NCBI RefSeq assembly: GCF_026230105.1
Contig: NC_079481.1
Location: 32,526,489-32,590,488, forward strand
DNA: 64,000 nucleotides
Reading direction: 5' to 3'
Origin: Diorhabda sublineata
Taxonomy: Eukaryota > Arthropoda > Insecta > Coleoptera > Chrysomelidae
Shown here: positions 1-12,400 of the stretch, piece after piece
Position numbering within the stretch: the stretch's first letter is position 1
How the letters are laid out: every line of letters begins with the position of its first letter
Translations under genes and position numbers: made by a program
The notes under the pieces: generated by a model
Seen by the model: the letters and a program-made list of their open reading frames with translations, nothing else
What the model was told of the DNA's origin: nothing
Databases searched by the model: none

Positions 1-494
1 CAAAGAGAGGCAGGGCAGGGCTGGACTGGCCGTTTTGCAAAACGTCTAAATTATTTTTAAAAATTTATTATTTTAATGTAATTAGTTTTTGCTAGTATAT
101 GACTTTCCTTTTCAACGATTCAAACCTCCGGGCAGCCCGTTGTACATCTCAGATACTTTCTAAACTTTCTATAAGCTTTCTTATTCTAATTTCGGGCAAT
201 TTTCAACGTTTCTAGGTACTTGATGATGAATTAATATTGTCCTCATCCATTACGAGTTCCCATGTTGAAGTGTCTGTTGATTATTCGGTAAATCTACTTT
301 CCACAATATCCCAAACGTGTTCTATACATGAAGATAAATGATAAAAATACAAAAACGAAATTCCCTACTATAAAATGATGGTACCAGAAGTACCTGGCTT
401 GACCTAGAGATGGCAGCATATGTTTGTAGTGTGAAAACGCCATTTATTTGTTTGACAGCTGTCAATAATGAATGTTTTCAGTGAATTGGCAAAC

Positions 495-1135
495 ATGGAA
501 AAAATGTGTCATCGTTATGCGATACAATATTTTCATTTGAAAGACCTTAGGCCAACCAATATGAAAGTTGAACTAGATTTTACTCCGGGTGAGACTGCTG
601 CTTCGTTATCGACAGTAAAATATTGAGTAGCTACGTTTAAACGAGACCGTACGATTTGCGAAGACCAGCAACACGGTGGTCAACCAAACGAGGTGATGAC
701 TCCAGAAACGTTGAAGAAAATCCACAAAGTTGTCAAGAATTATCGTCGATTAACGAAAATTTGTACAAAAGAAAGCTGTATACAAGATGGTCGCCGTGTT
801 TGCTAACAAGGTACAAAAACAGCGTCGTGAAGACGTTTCCATCGAGTTTTTGGCGATATTTCACTGAAATATAAATAACCATGGTTGAAACGTGGGTCAT
901 TTCACACCCAAACGATCTAAACAATAAACTGAAATGGGAGAATCGGCTCCAAAGAAAGCAAAGACCGTTCCATCTGCAGGCGAGGTCGTGGCGTCGGTTT
1001 TTTGGGATAATTTCCATTGTCTAACCTAAAAAAGTTAAAATTATCAACGGTTAGTATTATTGCAACGTTTTAGGGACGAAATATTCGCCAGATTTAGTCT
1101 CGTCGGATCATTATCTTTCACTAGACGTCAGCTAG
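495..1135 (+). mobile_element. Decayed mariner transposase (frames broken)
   Basis: Translating across frames gives the order of a mariner transposase: an N-terminal helix-turn-helix region (TPGETAASLSTVKY, then VATFKRDRTICEDQQHGG), PETLKKIHK, the ETW of the first catalytic block (about 888), PSAGEVVASVFWD (about 970-1010), and YSPDLVSSDHY (about 1085-1118) at the last catalytic aspartate. Several stops and frameshifts make it dead. No clear terminal inverted repeats were found, so the boundaries are those of recognisable coding homology. Confidence 0.7.
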
Positions 1136-2030
1136 AACAAGGATTTTATTTTCACGTTATTGCAGATCTTTTTTTTGTTATTGTTTTTCCTATAAAAACC
1201 GGTACTGAAAACAAACAGTACGTTGAATAAAAATAATGAATAATTTTCATGCGAAGCAGGTGAATGACGGTAATAAATTAAAAAGTAATTAATTTTAAGG
1301 AGGGTTAACTGCAAACTCCACACCCAGTTTTACCTGAACGAAGAATAGGCGATTCAAATTTCGAAAAATATGTTACGGATACAATTTAAAAACCATTAGT
1401 TACGAAAAATGATATTGTACTATGGAGAAAGACACAGTTTTTTTTTATTAGTTAGTGAAACAAGGAAATTTAGTGATTTTATCATTATTTTTGATAATAA
1501 CTTTTACTAGGTACTGTAAAAAAATGTTCCGATAAACACAAAAACAATAAAATCGATTTTAAGACAGATCTACAAGGTTTCTCAGTCGAAAAAGAAATTA
1601 AAATGACAATTGGAAAGTACCTCAAACAACTAGCCGAAAGCCTAGTATCACAACCTATTACTAGATGTAAACTTGAGTCTTTGAGTCTTTTAGATCAATG
1701 TTTCCCGTGGGCCCACGCCCCACAGGGGGGCAATTCGATTGTTAAAGGGGGCAATTCTAAAATGGACACGAACTCAACCTTTTCGCTCCAATCCAACTAT
1801 GCAGAACTAATTTTAAGCGCCAAATTTAAATACTAGTCATAATTTAGCTGCTCAAAATTGATTTTTTGGTCCAAGATTCGAAAAAATTGCTCGGTGGTCT
1901 GACAGAACCGACAGAACCATGGATAAGGAGATATTAAGAGAAATATTTGGCAAGGAGTTTGATGGAGTACAAAGGCTAGTCTGTAGGACCGCGGAAAAGG
2001 TGCCAGAAAGAAGACAAAATCAGTTTTGCC
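1136..2030. other. Gene-free AT-rich stretch
   Basis: No coding exon, RNA gene or clear repeat found. A short GC-richer patch near 1705-1760 (CCCGTGGGCCCACGCCCC) is self-complementary around GTGGGCCCAC. Confidence 0.4.
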
Positions 2031-3859
2031 CACAATGGGCTGTAGTACCATAAAAAAAGGAAAAAATACCATGTAAACATCCTTCTAGCGTTAAGGGTTT
2101 TCGCCATAAAATTTCCTCAACGAAACCATCTGTGCAACATGAATTTTGAAACGTTCAAGACATCTTGTAAGGCCCAAGGAAGAACTATCACCGTTTGGTC
2201 ACTAAGAACCGCGTAAATTAGTGATTCCCGAACCATGTGGACCACCAAGGATCCACGGGAACATGGAAATACCACCATACATAGACAACTAGAAGAAGGT
2301 ATCTCCTGACAGGAACAACTGAAATAGAAAACCTAGGAAGATCAAGGTCCACAATGGGCTGTAGTACAATAAAAAAAGGAAAAAATACCATGTAAACATC
2401 CTTCTAGCGTTAAGGGTTTTCGCCATAAAATTTCCTCAACGAAACCATCTGTGAAAGATGAATTTTGAAACGTTTAAGACATCTTGTAAGACCCAAGGAA
2501 AAACGATCACCGTTTGGTCACTAAGAACCGCGTAAATTAGAGATTCCCGAACCATGTGGACCACCAAGGATCCACGGGAACATGGAAATACCACCATAGA
2601 TAGACAACTAGAAGAAGGTATCTCCTGACAGGAACAACTGGAATAGAAAACCTAGGAAGATCAAGGTCCACAATGGGCTGTAGTACAATAAAAAAAGGAA
2701 AAAATACCATGTAAACATCCTTCTAGCGTTAAGGGTTTTCGCCATAAAATTTCCTCAACGAAACCATCTGTGCAACATGAATTTTGAAACGTTTAAGACA
2801 TCTTGTAAGGCCCAAGGAAAAACTATCACCGGTTGGTCACTAAGAACCGCGTAAATTAGTGATTCCCGAACCATGTGGACCACCAAGGATCCACGGGAAC
2901 ATGGAAATACCACCATAGATAGACAACTAGAAGAAGGTATCTCCTGACAGGAACAACTGGAATAGAAAACCTAGAAAGATCAAGGCCCACAATGGGCTGT
3001 AGTACCATAAAAAAAGGAAAAAATACCATGTAAACATCCTTCTAGCGTTAAGGGTTTTCGCCATAAAATTTCCTCAACGAAACCATCTGTGAAAGATGAA
3101 TTTTGAAACGTTTAAGACATCTTGTAAGGCCCAAGGAAAAACGATCACTGTTTGGTCACTAAGAACCGCGTAAATTAGTGATTCCCGAACCATGTGGACC
3201 ACCAAGGATCCACGGGAACATGGAAATACCACCATAGATAGACAACTAGAAGAAGGTATCTCCTGACAGGAACAACTGGAATAGAAAACCTAGAAAGATC
3301 AAGGCCCACAATGGGCTGTAGTACCATAAAAAAAGGAAAAAATACCATGTAAACATCCTTCTAGCGTTAAGGGTTTTCGCCATAAAATTTCCTCAACGAA
3401 ACCATCTGACTTTCGAAACGTTTAAGACATCTTGTAAGGCCCAAGGAAAAACGATCACTGTTTGGTCACTAAGAACCGCGTAAATTAGTGATTCCCGAAC
3501 CATGTGGACCACCAAGGATCCACGGGAACATGGAAATACCACCATAGATAGACAACTAGAAGAAGGTATCTCCTGACAGGAACAACTGGAATAGAAAACC
3601 TAGAAAGATCAAGGCCCACAATGGGCTGTAGTACCATAAAAAAAGGAAAAAATACCATGTAAACATCCTTCTAGCGTTAAGGGTTTTCGCCATAAAATTT
3701 CCTCAACGAAACCATCTGACTTTCGAAACGTTTAAGACATCTTGTAAGGCCCAAGGAAAAACGATCACTGTTTGGTCACTAAGAACCGCGTAAATTAGTG
3801 ATTCCCGAACCATGTGGACCACCAAGGATCCACGGGAACATGGAAATACCACCATAGAT
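2031..3859. repeat. 319-bp satellite, about 5.7 tandem copies
   Basis: The anchor CACAATGGGCTGTAGTAC starts at 2031, 2350, 2669, 2988, 3307 and 3617. Four successive periods are exactly 319. The fifth is 310 because of a short deletion near 3407 that is shared with the last copy. Copies differ by a few substitutions only, indicating recent homogenisation. Each has several stops, so it is not coding. The last copy breaks off at about 3859. Confidence 0.95.
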
Positions 3860-4263
3860 CATAAATCCATTTGACTAAACGAAAATTCGAAATTTGAAGC
3901 GCTAATTACTAATGAAAATGAACTGAATGCGATCTATGAAAAATTTGATTGTCACGTGGTTATTATGCCCTTTATAGAAAGCAAGAAAAAATATAAGAGG
4001 GGCGTTATATTCGATCATATATAACTAAAGGAAATTAGAATAAAACCGTAAACCACGTCGATCCACTTCCATCAAATCATTATTGATAGAAGTAAATTAC
4101 GGTCTATCACTAATAAATCAGTCATAGTTTAAATGGATTCTTATTGTGATGACTGTGTTGCATTTACTGCCGTTTGGTATATAATTTCTATACAACAAAA
4201 TCCACGTCGATAAATTTCTATTTTAAAAATTACTTAAATATCTAATTCATAGTTTTTGGTAAT

Positions 4264-4765
4264 TATACACTTTCACGGTCACCTGGTTTTTTGGTTAGGT
4301 TAGGTTAGGTTAGGTTAGGTTAGGTTAGGTTAGGTTAGGTTAGGTTGGCTCTAGAAAATCGAAAAATGGATGGATTTTAATGATCTTGGTCTCAAAATGT
4401 TCCATTTTACGTCGGATTTATAAAAAAAAATACGAAAATTAAAAAAAATAAATATTTTTCACAGTTTCAGGACTTTAAATTCAAAAAAAAAATGACTTTC
4501 TACATATAATCCTTCGTAACTCTTTCTGACGTCGTGGAATCAAGTTCGTATTTTTTTTTCGCAATTTACATAAAAAAATGAATATTTTGAAAAAAAGGTT
4601 TACTATTTAAGGTTTAAAACTATTAAAAACCGCAAATTCAGCCACTACGACCGTGTTTTTCATAAATTCGTCGTAAAATGGAACATTTTGAGACCAGGAT
4701 CATTAAAATCCATCCATTTTTCGATTTTCCAGAGCCAAAAAACCAGGTGACCGTGAAAGTGTATA
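4264..4765. repeat. Fold-back (inverted-repeat) element of about 500 bp
   Basis: Sequence from 4264 (TATACACTTTCACGGTCACC) is repeated in reverse complement ending at 4765. The arms continue inwards through CGAAAAATGGATGGATTTTAATGATC and the AAAATGGAACATTTTGAGACC block to about 4425 and 4660. The middle is A/T-rich. No obvious target-site duplication and no open frame, so it is a non-autonomous fold-back/MITE-like element. The left arm carries a (TTAGG)10 insertion that the right arm lacks. Confidence 0.85.
4295..4344 (+). repeat. Interstitial telomere repeat (TTAGG)10
   Basis: Ten perfect TTAGG units, the ancestral insect telomere repeat, lie inside the left arm of the fold-back element. 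The corresponding point of the right arm reads GGTTTTTTGG directly followed by CTCTGGAAAATCG. Confidence 0.95.
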
Positions 4766-6342
4766 CCTAGTTTTTTATTCAATCCGTTATAAAGAATCAA
4801 GTTGAAAAATTGGTTGGTTAAGTTAATAAAGTTGACATTTGTTGTTATACAGGGCGATACTAATGATCGTTACACCAAGAAGTCGGTTTGGAACATATTA
4901 TAATCCTTGTTAAAGTTAAATTAATCGTAAACTTATAAAACACTAAATGTTATATACCAAACGTCGCTTTTTTACAAAGGCGCTGAACTTAACAACATAA
5001 TCGTCTTAATGTCAAAATCATTTGTCATCTGTCAGCCCCGCGAAATTTGTCACGTCATTCTTATTTTTTTCTTTTCAGTTTACCGGGTGCGGGGGCTCAA
5101 ATAAATTTTATCATCGTTGCCATAATATTTTGAAAACGAAACCTTTTTGAGGAACTTTTCTGTTTTTAAGCACATTTTGGTTTCGAAAACATATTTCCAA
5201 TGATATTTTTTCGAATATCAAACGACTTTTTCTACAAAACAGTAAACGAATTTTACGAGGGTTGTCTGAAAAGTTTTTTACAAAAAGAAGATTATAAAAA
5301 CTATTAAATAATGAGAAATTGAATGCCAACTAAAGTAAAAGACATTAAATGTCCTATGGATCATTAAAACTATTTAAAAAAAAGTATTGGAATATGAAAT
5401 AATGAATAAATTGATATGGAAATTACGAAAATTGAAAAAATTACCATGGAAATAAGCGATACTGATTATTTCGAAAGAAATAAGTAGTAAAAGCAATTAT
5501 AGGGTACATACACCTTCAATTATTTCAAGATCCAACTAAATTTGTACAGGGGGTACCTCATAAGTACTGTCGATACGTAAAGACAAAGAAAAATTACCAG
5601 AGAAATTAATTCGAGCCGAAATTCTATTGTGTATCCGACAAATCATCTAACGCAAAGAAACCATCAATTTTTGCGAAAAAAATAGTGGAATTTACAGCCG
5701 GGAGATAATGGACACTGAACCAAAATCGAATCCAAGCTTGCAGGTGAATAACAACATGGATTGTTAATATAAAATGGCGTTGGAGTCGCGAACTCCGAGA
5801 AGATGGACAGACACATCAGAATGAATAGAAAAAAGAGCCGTACAAATGACGGTAAATCGATTTAGGCTTAAATGATATGTTCTACAGGAAACTGGAGATA
5901 TCACAATCACAAACTGAATAAAACTAAACAAAGTATTCAATTGAATCGTTATCGGAAGGTGACCTTCGACGAACCGAGTGAAGATATTGATAATAACGAT
6001 GGTGCCGACAAAGTTTTAGAATTAGTGCGTGCTTCCTAACAACTAACAATGGAATTTAATGTTTTACAGTATTCAATTCCATAATTGAGTCATTTATAAA
6101 TGTAATCGTTGTTGTTTTGTTATGAATGCCACAAGATATCGGTAATTCATCGACTGAATGGGTTTCAACAAGTAGTAACACAATCACCACATTTATAATT
6201 GAATATCTGAATTTTTTTATTACTATTATTCAACATTTTCTAATACTTTACATCGATAATTAATTATTGAGTCAATCTACTGAGGATAAAACATACAAAC
6301 ACTCTCCTAGGAAACTTTATAGAGACTTAAAGACACTAAACG
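4766..6342. other. Gene-free stretch with possible repeat scraps
   Basis: No gene could be supported. At 5770-5830 the + strand has a GC-richer piece vaguely like the tail of LINE reverse transcriptases. At 5945-6045 there is a short open stretch (FDEPSEDIDNNDGADKVLEL) with no recognised family. Both are too short to call. Confidence 0.35.
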
Positions 6343-6500
6343 TGCAGATTTTGGTGCACAAAGGACGAAACTTCTGAACACATTGTCTCGAAGTGTGGCG
6401 CTACACCTGGAAGCGGTTCTCCAGGAGGATACAACGATCCTTTGGGTCAGGATTGTGCTAGGAACTTTCGGAGCTACATCAGGTGGAATTGAGAAAACCA
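6343..6500 (+). mobile_element. LINE fragment (C-terminal zinc-finger region)
   Basis: The + strand reads a Cys/His cluster (C-x3-C, then DETSEHIVSKCGA) resembling the C-terminal knuckle of jockey/R1/I-type LINE ORF2 proteins (C..C....ET..HI...C). It continues for about 30 codons and then breaks. It is a short dead piece. Confidence 0.4.
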
Positions 6501-7512
6501 ACCTAAAGTCTAAGACGTAAACTTCTTATTACTTAATATGTAGTCACCTTTCTTGTCGATCCAACTTTTGAGTACGCTGTCCACCAACAGTTTACTACCT
6601 ACGACCTGACCTAGACATATTGCACAAGCTATACAGCATATGTTTCAAGTTTGAAGCTTTAATTTATGTTAAGTTATGCTATTAATGCTAAAAGCTTGCT
6701 TGAGATTTGTTTTTCACGTGAACTAGTTCGTCAGTAACCAAAGACAACCTTAATCGAATTGTCAGACCGATTTTCTAATCATTGAATCAGCCGTTTTGAT
6801 CGCAAAACTTGCAGATTTGCTCGGTTTAATCCTCTATGTTTTTAAAAAAGAATTGGTAGATTGAACGTCGGTACTAGCGATCTGAAAATAGTATAAAATT
6901 CTGTTGGTTAAGTCATTGATAGAAATAGAAACGAAACTTTGTGGATGTACCTCGTATATCAATAGATTTTGCATAAAACTCTTCAAGTATTTCCCCTTTT
7001 CGAAGGTGGAAAGTTTTTGCAACCAAAATAACCACAGAATCCGAAACGTCAGTAAATTTTAAAATAAAAAATGTTATATAAAGTTTTTGAATTGTAAAAT
7101 ACGATTTTTCGTAAAAAAAAACGCATTTTTTAATAGTTTTTTACGTATAACTCTGTAATGATGCGTTTTATCGTAAAAAAGGTAATGAACAAAAATGAAG
7201 CTTATAAAAAAACAAAGAAATTAATCTAAATTTAAAATTTTAATGTTGTACCTAAAGTAAGTTATAGATACTTGAATAGATTTTGTTTTACGTAATTTAG
7301 CAGTTAACCTCAAATAACGGGAAAATGGTACATTTTTCAACAAAAAGTCATAAGATACTTTTTAAAGAGCTTAAAAAAACCTTTCGAATGATTATTGATA
7401 AAAGTCGTTTCGACTGAAATTTCAGTGAGATATTATGTAAAATAGTTGAAACTAAAGAAAAAATTGCACTAAAACTAATGCTATTTCATTGAAAATTAAA
7501 ATTAATCTTATT

Positions 7513-9231
7513 CCTTGTACCAAATATTCTATTTGGATGTTATTTATGAGATCTGAAAATTTGGCTGATTAGAAATATATAATTTTGAAAAAAATCAACA
7601 TTAAATAATACTTTTTCTTTGATTTTTCAAAAAAAAATTTTTAACTCATTTTTTCTCCATAACTACAAGAGATACAAAAACAAATAAACAGTCAAATTAA
7701 AGCATTTTTTACGACGATTATTTTGCTTTTTTTATTTTTTTTTGTAGCATAAAAATTGACGGAGTTATGACCAAATTAATCTGTCACGGTAGTGCGAGGA
7801 TTGCTTACGCACAGCCTTTTGACCCTTTATTAATAAAATGTTGAGGACCTCAAGCAGTTCTAACATACATATGATTGTAGCCCTGAAAATTACCTTTAAA
7901 ATGGTTTTTTGTAGTATGCGATAACTTCAAAATTAATGGAGTTACATAAAAAATAAGATTTTGAAATTATTTTTTGTGAATTATGGGATATGAAAAAATT
8001 TCAAATTTTGGCGCACGGATTTTTTCTGTTGATGCTAAGTTGCCTTTAGTACCAAGACATAAAGGGGTGGTTCTTAAGGGTTGACAGGGTATATAGACAA
8101 TAAAAAATCACTTCAAATAGAAGCAAGAAACTTTAATACCAAAAAGAATGCAAAATCTAAAAGTTGGCAGTCATTAGATTTATTTTTATTCATTCATTTT
8201 CTGCAAAGGGGTAGTTTTTAAGGGTTGGATAATAAAAATTAATAACCAATTAAATTTTATTAAAATGTTATGAATTTTTCACAGTAAAAATGAAATTTCA
8301 ATGTTTTAAATCGTTAAAAGATTTGTTCCTATATTATTTACATCAGAAGGGTAGTTTTTAATGATTTTTAAGGGTTGATCCTTATACCAAATATTATATT
8401 TCGATGTTATTTATGAGATCTGAAAGTTTGGCTAATTAGAAATGCATAATTTTGAAAATAATGACCAGTAATAATACTGTTTTATTGATTTTTCAAAAAA
8501 AAATTTTTAACTCATTTTTTCTCCATAACTACAAGAGATACAAAAACAAATAAACATTCAAATTAAAGCATTTTTTACGACGATTATTTTGCTTTTTTTA
8601 ATTTTTTTGTAGCATAAAAATTGACGGAGTTATGACCAAATTAATCTGTCACTGTAGTGCGAGGATTGCTTACGCACAGCCTTTTGACCCTTTATTAATA
8701 AAATGTTGAGGACATCAAGCCCTTCTAACATACATATGATTGTAGCCCTGAAAATTACCTTTAAAATGGTTTTTTGTAGTATGCGATAACTTCAAAATTA
8801 ATGGAGTTACATAAAAAATAAGATTTTGAAATTATTTTTTGTGAATTATGGGATATGAAAAAATTTCAAATTTTGGCGCACGGATTTTTTCTGTTGATGC
8901 TAAGTTGCCTTTAGTACCAAGTCATAAAGGGGTGGTTCTTAAGGGTTGACAGGGTATATAGACAATAAAAAATCACTTCAAATAGAGGCAAGAAACTTTA
9001 ATACCAAAAAGAATGCAAAATCTAAAAGTTGCCAGTCATTAGATTTATTTTTATTCATTCATTCTCTGAAAAGGGGTAGTTTTTAAGGGTTGGATAATAA
9101 AAATTAATAACCAATTAAATTTTATTAAAATGTTATGAATTTTTCACAGTAAAAATGAAATTGCAATGTTTTAAATCGTTAAAAGATTTGTTCCTATATT
9201 AGGGTAGTTTTTAATGATTTTTAAGGGTTGA
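7513..9231. repeat. Tandem duplication, period about 867 bp
   Basis: Copy one (7513-8379) and copy two (8380-9231) align along their length, for example TGACGGAGTTATGACCAAAT and TTTTGGCGCACGGATTTTTT appear in both at the same spacing. Copies differ by scattered substitutions and small deletions near the end of copy two. Inside each copy a shorter word (GGGTAGTTTTTAA..GGGTTG) recurs three times. No coding capacity. Confidence 0.9.
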
Positions 9232-9994
9232 TACTTCGAAATATATAAATTTTCTATTATACAATATGTCAAGATACTTATGCTGCATAAACGAACAACA
9301 TTTGAATTGAAAAAAAGTAGGAAAAACTATAATATTTGTATTTTTCAATAAGGGATGGTTTTCGCCCCTTAAAAACAATTTGCACACCTTGCGACCATGT
9401 AAATTTCGAGCTTGAATGCCTGCACCATTAATTCAACGTATTTTTTTCCATGATTTCCGTTCAAAACACCAAATTTAACTGTTGGTAGTTAATAAATAAT
9501 CAATTTTTTTCTATTACCGAATATCGAGGAGTAATTCCGAACTAACCCTCGTATATATAGTCATATTTCACAGTACATTAAACTGTCATGGAGTCTAATA
9601 ATATAATATAATAACTTAATCTTTGAGTGCCTTTAGCCGAACCCGCTTTGCTATGGATATAATGCGACGAGAATTCCTTCAACAATTTCATATGGTATTA
9701 AAATTTTAAATTATAAGTGTTTGGTCGCTTGTGCGACTGTTACATATACGTTAATTTATACAGGGTGATGTGATTGTCCTGATGTTATTCAAACAAATCG
9801 AATTCTAAATGTTGGAATGTACTCTCCCATCTCAAGTTGGGAAAACTGCCATGAATGGAGATAAATTTGGAGTAAAACGTTGATAATTTACGATAAACAT
9901 AACCTAACTTCAATTTTTTGCACTTTGCGTTTTTCCCAAAACGCTCCAAAGCTCAAATGTGTCGTTAAATTGAAAAAAAAACTCCAACTGAGTG

Positions 9995-10375
9995 CTATAA
10001 ATTGTTTCAAAAGGTTTATAGAAACAATTCTCTATCTCTGCGCGTTGTTTTTGAGTGGTGTAGTGAGGTCTGAGAAAGTACTAAAGATGACCAGCGTCCA
10101 AGTCACCCTTTGACTGTTGACAGTAGCCAAAATCACTCGAATTGCACGTGCAGATCGTCGAAATAGCATCCGGACGATTCCCGAGGCCGTAAACGCCGAT
10201 AAACAAATTTTACACAAGCCAAAAAGTCTCCAGACCAAAAGTTCTTGCGTTAAGAAGACTTCCAGTACTGCTTCGAGTATATTGAAAGGAAGCATTCGAT
10301 TGTAGAATGATTTTTATAATAAAAATCCTTTTTCGTAAAACCAGTCTCGTTATTTAATAACCAGACCTCGTATCT
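9995..10375 (+). mobile_element. Internally deleted, decayed mariner
   Basis: Across frames the + strand reads FKRFIETIL, VFEW..., STKDDQRPSHP and ITRIARADRRNSIRTIPEAVNADKQI, the N-terminal DNA-binding region of a mariner transposase. It then jumps to a C-terminal-like segment (DFQYCFEYIERKHSIVE) and to a terminal-repeat-like AATAACCAGACCTCGTAT at about 10356-10373. The catalytic middle is missing. It resembles mauritiana-type elements; the 5' end was not located. Confidence 0.6.
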
Positions 10376-11146
10376 ATAAATTTTGTTCAGAAACTCGCGA
10401 ACAAATTAACTAAAATGTTGTAAATAAATGTTGTGATTCGATTCGAAATGAATGAATATTTTTATTAGTATTTAAATAAAAATGTATCCCCATATTAAAT
10501 TAAGGGAAAAATTCCTCAAGTGCCCATCTAAACCCATTAATCTTGTGTACATTTATAAAATGTAATCCAAAATCCACCTCCCAATTAAAAGCCAATAACA
10601 TTTAATGATACATCAGTTATTAAATATTAAACAGTTGATTAACAGTTTAATAGATAAGTGAAAACGATTACACCGAACGTTTAATTTTTCTGTTTCACAC
10701 CAAAGTGTCGGTAAATACAGGTTTTGTAGAAGGCTAGAGCTGAGGCTCAACAAAATCGTGCTTGAGATACGAATCACAACGCCGCCGCGGTACGGTGTGT
10801 GCTCGCAAAAAGGCCTTCGACTTTTTTTTCCCTTTTATCTGGTATCTCTCTCTCTTATTTTAATTTTGACGGTTTATCTAAATGTTATTACCACGGCCAT
10901 CGAGAAATTTGTAATGAATACTTTCGAACTCTGTATAGATTTTGTGATGATATCGTCGAGAATTTTCGTTTCGAATCGTTATTAAAGTTAAGTGTCAGAG
11001 AAAAAGGGTATAAAGACATAATATTGTATACAAACAAGGATCTACAGTGAAAATATTATAGAAATTACAAATAACATTTTTAATCACACCTCGTACTATA
11101 TCTAAAAAACATGGGAAGCGCAAATAATAATAATAATACTCAGGAA

Positions 11147-12400
11147 ATCTAAATAACATTGGCAACATTGATTACAACGTTATAAAATACTAAATAACGA
11201 TGGTAACACTGATAAAAATACAGGGTGTAGTTAAAAATGAAAACAATTAGCTATTATAGAAGCAAAATCAATAAAAAATCTTCTAGAAATGACCTTCACT
11301 GAAACGTGCAATTAATAAACTTATTTTTCATCACACCCCGTACTAACGAACGTAAATAACATTAGAAAACCTAATTAAATACCATGGAATCTAAATAACA
11401 TTGGCAACATTGATTACAACGTTAGAAAATACTAAATAACGATGGTAACACTGATAAAAATACAGGGTGTAGTTAAAAATGAAAACAATTAGCTATTATA
11501 GAAGCGAAATCAATGAAAAATCTTCTAGAAATGACCTTCACTGAAACGTGCAAATAATAAACTTATTTTTCATCACACCCCGTACTAAATAACGTAAATA
11601 ACATTAGAAAACCTAATGAAATACCATGAAATCTAAATAACATTGGCAACATTGATTACAACGTTAGAAAATACTAAATAACGATGGTAACACTGATAAA
11701 AATACAGGGTGTAGTTAAAAATGAAAACAATTAACTATTATAAAGGCAAAATCAATAAAAAATCTTCTAGAAATGACCTTCACTGAAACGTGCAATTAAT
11801 AAACTTATTTTTCATCACACCCCGTACTAACGAACGTAAATAACATTAGAAAACCTAATTAAATACCATGGAATCTAAATAACATTGGCAACATTGATTA
11901 CAACGTTAGAAAATACTAAATAACGATGGTAACACTGATAAAAATACAGGGTGTAGTTAAAAATGAAAACAATTAGCTATTATAGAAGCGAAATCAATGA
12001 AAAATCTTCTAGAAATGACCTTCACTGAAACGTGCAAATAATAAACTTATTTTTCATCACACCCCGTACTAACGAACGTAAATAACATTAGAAAACCTAA
12101 TGAAATACCAAGGAATCTAAATAACATTGGCAACATTGATTACAACGCTAGAAAATACTAAATAACGATGGTAACACTGACAAAAATACAGGGTGTAGTT
12201 AAAAATGAAAACAATTAACTATTATAAAGGCAAAATCAATAAAAAATCTTCTAGAAATGACCTTCACTGAAACGTGCAATTAATAAACTTATTTTTCATC
12301 ACACCCCGTACTAACGAACGTAAATAACAATAGAAAACCTAATGAACTACCATGGAATCTAAATAACACTGGCATCACTGTAAAATGTACTGAAGAATCT
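11147..12400. repeat. 242-bp satellite, about five tandem copies
   Basis: GGCAACATTGATTACAAC starts at 11161, 11403, 11645, 11887 and 12129, exactly 242 apart each time. A diverged sixth copy follows at 12371, and a partial copy precedes at about 11080. Within a unit, AAATAACATTGGCAACATTGAT and AAATAACGATGGTAACACTGAT are related, so the unit contains an older internal duplication. Each unit carries TACAGGGTG and CACACCCCGTACT. Confidence 0.95.

Noticed and set aside
5945..6045. Short open stretch FDEPSEDIDNNDGADKVLEL
   Set aside because: Looks like an acidic exon or transposase start, but is too short and without splice partners or family match.
10758..11050. Overlapping + strand frames (75 and 83 codons)
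   Set aside because: No recognisable domain, two competing phases, and no neighbouring exons.
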